The notes beneath the pieces were generated by a model. The model had not been told where the DNA came from and did not search any database. It saw nothing but the letters and a program-made list of their open reading frames with translations. Source: Flaccisagitta enflata (lineage: Eukaryota > Chaetognatha > Sagittoidea > Aphragmophora). From it: a stretch of DNA of 64,000 nucleotides. How positions within the stretch are numbered: the first letter of the stretch is position 1; every line of letters starts with the position of its first letter. The stretch is taken from NCBI GenBank assembly GCA_965153355.1, contig OZ231127.1, forward strand, positions 61,814,001-61,878,000, given 5' to 3'. Of this stretch, positions 61,578 to 64,000 are shown piece by piece. A program made the position numbers and the translations under genes.

Positions 61578-62912
61578 CGCTTAAAGCTTTCATTGACATA
61601 TTCTTTACTAGCGAGGCGCACATAATGGCTGGTTCTTAACTGTTATTTTTTATCATGTGTACTTGATGACTAATGCAGTGGCAAAGATTGGCAAAATAAA
61701 GCTTTTGATTATATATTTGAATATCACTTAGTCGGTATACAACTATGGCAACCCTAAAAGTCGCGTCACGCGTGTGCGTGTTTGCAGGGCAGTGGACACG
61801 ACAAAAAAAAACCAAGGACAGATTTTGATGAATCGGGCGACCCACCGTCCGACATGGCAGTGGAAAGAGTAACTAAACTAACTAGAGTAACTAACTAAAG
61901 TAACTAAACTAAAGTAAAGTAAAGTAACTAAACTAATGTAACTAAACTAACTAAAGTACAGGGAATACCCCGCCAAAAGATACAAAAGAAAACGACATAA
62001 TTCTGCATTGGAAAAAGATATTTCGAATCTGAAAAAAATGTTAGAAAGCACTGTAAAAACGATTTTATCCTGTTTTGATACAGACCAACCTTCTAACGGT
62101 TTTGGCCCTCTATAGAATGTGTTTTAAAAACATTCACTTTGAAAAAAATCATTTCATCAAATTTCTCTCATTCAAAGCAGCTGAACTGTTCATCTTCAAT
62201 TCAATATTATTTCCAAATGAATTGAGCTAAATACACGCGATTGGGCTCATAATAAAGAAAATTCATAAAATTTTATGAAATTGTTGGAACAGATACAATG
62301 GGGACATTTCAAATCAAGAAAACTGGGTTTTTTTTCACCACTTCCAATACGTTGCTCAAAGAAGATGGATCCTCTGTGTGCCCGCTCGCTCCCTTTCTTA
62401 CTAACCGGAGTAGTAGTGACGACGCAATTAACGGTCTGAAATAATTTATTAGCAATCATTAGTAATCATTAACAATGAGCAGTAATAATTGGCAATCATT
62501 AGTACATCAATTTACTTCTGTACAAAGCTTAGTACCTGAAACTTCAACTCATTTCGGCATTCAGGGAACCAGAGGGTAAGTAATGCTAATCAATTCATCA
62601 TTAATCTGCAAAGGATAGAAAAAGAGTAACATTAGTAGGCTTATTTACTCCTAATCGCAAATAAACAATGAGAGCGAAGGAATAAAGACGAGCGAATGGA
62701 CTAAACAGCAGGTAAACGCTCTTATAAAGAAATTCTCTTGGCATGTATCATCAACTTCAGCTCAGTTTCCGTTCGATTCGAAGCGGTGAACTACTAATAG
62801 AGGGCGTTGCTAAAAGGGTAAGTTTTAAGGGCAAAGTAAGGTCTTAAAACAAATGAACAGTGCTTGCTCACGCGAGCCCGCACACCCCCCACCTGGACTG
62901 TAAAACATGTCC
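61575..62912. other. No gene seen; TAACTAAA-type tandem at 61868-61958
   Basis: Irregular repeats of AACTAAACTAAAGT lie at 61868-61958, and AATCATTAGTAATCATT-type repeats at 62450-62505. No supported exon. Confidence 0.5.
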
Positions 62913-63094
62913 AGCGCAAGCATGAGAAATCGTAAGCGCAAGCATGAGAAATTGTAAGCGCAAGCATGAGAAATTGTAAGCGCAAGCATGAGAAATCGTA
63001 AGCGCAAGCATGAGAAATTGTAAGCGCAAGCATGAGAAATCATAAGCGCAAGCATGAGAAATCGTAAGCGCAAGCATGAGAAATCGTAAGCGCA
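62913..63094. repeat. 22-bp tandem array, about 8 units
   Basis: Unit AGCGCAAGCATGAGAAATCG plus TA, nearly perfect. It joins the next array at 63095 through a hybrid unit (GCGCAAGCTTGAAAGCGTG). Confidence 0.95.
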
Positions 63095-63530
63095 AGCTTG
63101 AAAGCGTGAAAGCCAAAGGCCAAACTTGAAAGCGTGAAAGCAAAAGGCCAAACTTGAAAGCATGGAAGCAAAAGGCCAAACTCAGAAGCAAAAGGCCAAA
63201 CTTGAAAGCATGAAAGCAAAAGGCCAAATTTGAAAGCATGAAAGCAAAAGGCCTAATTTGAAAGCATGAAAGCAAAAGGCCAAACTTGAAAGCATGAAAG
63301 CAAAAGGCCAAACTTGAAAGCATGAAAGCAAAAAGGCCAAACATGAAAGCATAAGGCCAAACATGAAAGCATGAAAGCAAAAGGCCAAACTTGAAAGCGT
63401 GAAAGCAAAAGGCCAAACTTGGAAGCATGAAAGCAAAAGGCCAGACTTGGAAGCGTGAAGGCCAAACTTGAAAGCATGAAAGCAAAAGGCCAAACTTGAA
63501 AGCATGAAAGCAAAAGGCCAAACTTGAAAG
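63095..63530. repeat. 28-bp tandem array, about 15 units
   Basis: Unit AAAGCATGAAAGCAAAAGG plus CCAAACTTG, with a few shortened units. The 223-codon minus-strand frame across both arrays reflects the repeats, not a gene. Confidence 0.95.
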
Positions 63531-63698
63531 GAAGAGCATCGTAATGCCTGTAATAATTCTCTTTATCTTATCAAATGTTTTGGGGAATTATTTACCCATC
63601 CTACTTTAAAATGAAAAGAATGTGAGGGAAAGATTGGGGCAGTCACGAATTTAAAGAGGGGAAAATTCCGTTCAAACAAAAGAGAATTCATCAAAATG

Positions 63699-64000
63699 AA
63701 AATCTTAAACTTCAGCGTAACTGTTGACTCAAAATCTTTGTCAACATTAGGGAAAAGATAAATGTAAGCATCTTAAACTTCAGGGTAGTTGTTGACGCAA
63801 AATCTCTATCAACAAGAGTAAATGTACATGAAATCTGAACTTACTTATTTTCATGAACGTAATGAAAAGCTTACAAGCATCATTAACTTCAAGGTGGTTG
63901 TTGATGCGCAAATCAACAAAAGAAAATTACTCGGGATCGTATCATGGAGAGAGTAATGTAAGAAAATGAAGCATCTCTAACTGCATTGTGTAGTAGATGC
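63699..64000. repeat. Degenerate tandem repeat running off the window end
   Basis: Four related blocks begin near 63699, 63767, 63876 and 63969. Each contains AAGCATC-TTAACTTCA-G-GTTGTTGA-GC-AAATC-like text, with spacing of roughly 70-110 bp. Confidence 0.6.

Noticed and set aside
62868-63539. 223-codon minus-strand frame (Phe/Leu/Ala/Cys repeats)
   Set aside because: It spans two tandem arrays, and its repeated peptide simply follows the unit sequence.

Overview
This is a repeat-dominated eukaryotic nuclear window. Spliceosomal introns, dense dinucleotide and trinucleotide microsatellites, many nested DNA-transposon derivatives and very low gene density rule out a bacterium, phage or organelle. 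The one recognisable protein belongs to a transposase-like family that I recall mainly from invertebrate animals, so an invertebrate metazoan is my best guess; the species cannot be fixed from this sequence. I see no rRNA or tRNA gene, CRISPR array or bacterial operon.

The main object is an apparently complete DNA transposon at 42239-48082. It has perfect 143-bp terminal inverted repeats and an 8-bp target-site duplication (ATTCACAA). Inside is an eight-exon minus-strand gene (42908-46772) whose exons join in frame into about 791 residues. Likely catalytic residues are D308, D377 and E727, spaced much like those of the hAT transposase Hermes. A BED zinc finger is missing and the inverted repeats are much longer than usual for hAT, so this may be a distinct lineage.

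The rest is layered repeats. Family A begins AACAAGGCC and ends in GACCGACC-type runs, often with an AGTCGCGTGCACGCGACT palindrome. It has about 20 copies or fragments (for example 2970-3167, 8094-9935, 13595-15472, 47001-47649, 50090-50259). Family B has inverted ends built on GGGCAGCGGCCCC and a private 20-22 bp minisatellite in each copy (4740-5504, 25136-25702, 30261-31417, 37675-37890, 49284-49887, 52284-52910, 54495-55117). Palindromic elements flanked by TA lie at 10592-11901, 27044-27645, 30392-30982 and 50283-50665. A hAT-type non-autonomous element with an 8-bp duplication is at 19104-19874, and a large foldback spans 12066-16052. Long tandem arrays lie at 38330-42125 (46-bp alternating units), 53398-53931 (53 bp, built from a splice-donor region) and 62913-63530.

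Host coding content is slight: two candidate internal exons (21739-22049 minus; 53201-53445 plus) and a weak 3'-terminal candidate near 29.2-29.9 kb. In several places a (CT)n microsatellite lies just upstream of a likely splice acceptor. Long stretches (22.2-24.7, 35.4-37.5 and 59.1-62.9 kb) hold no gene I can support.
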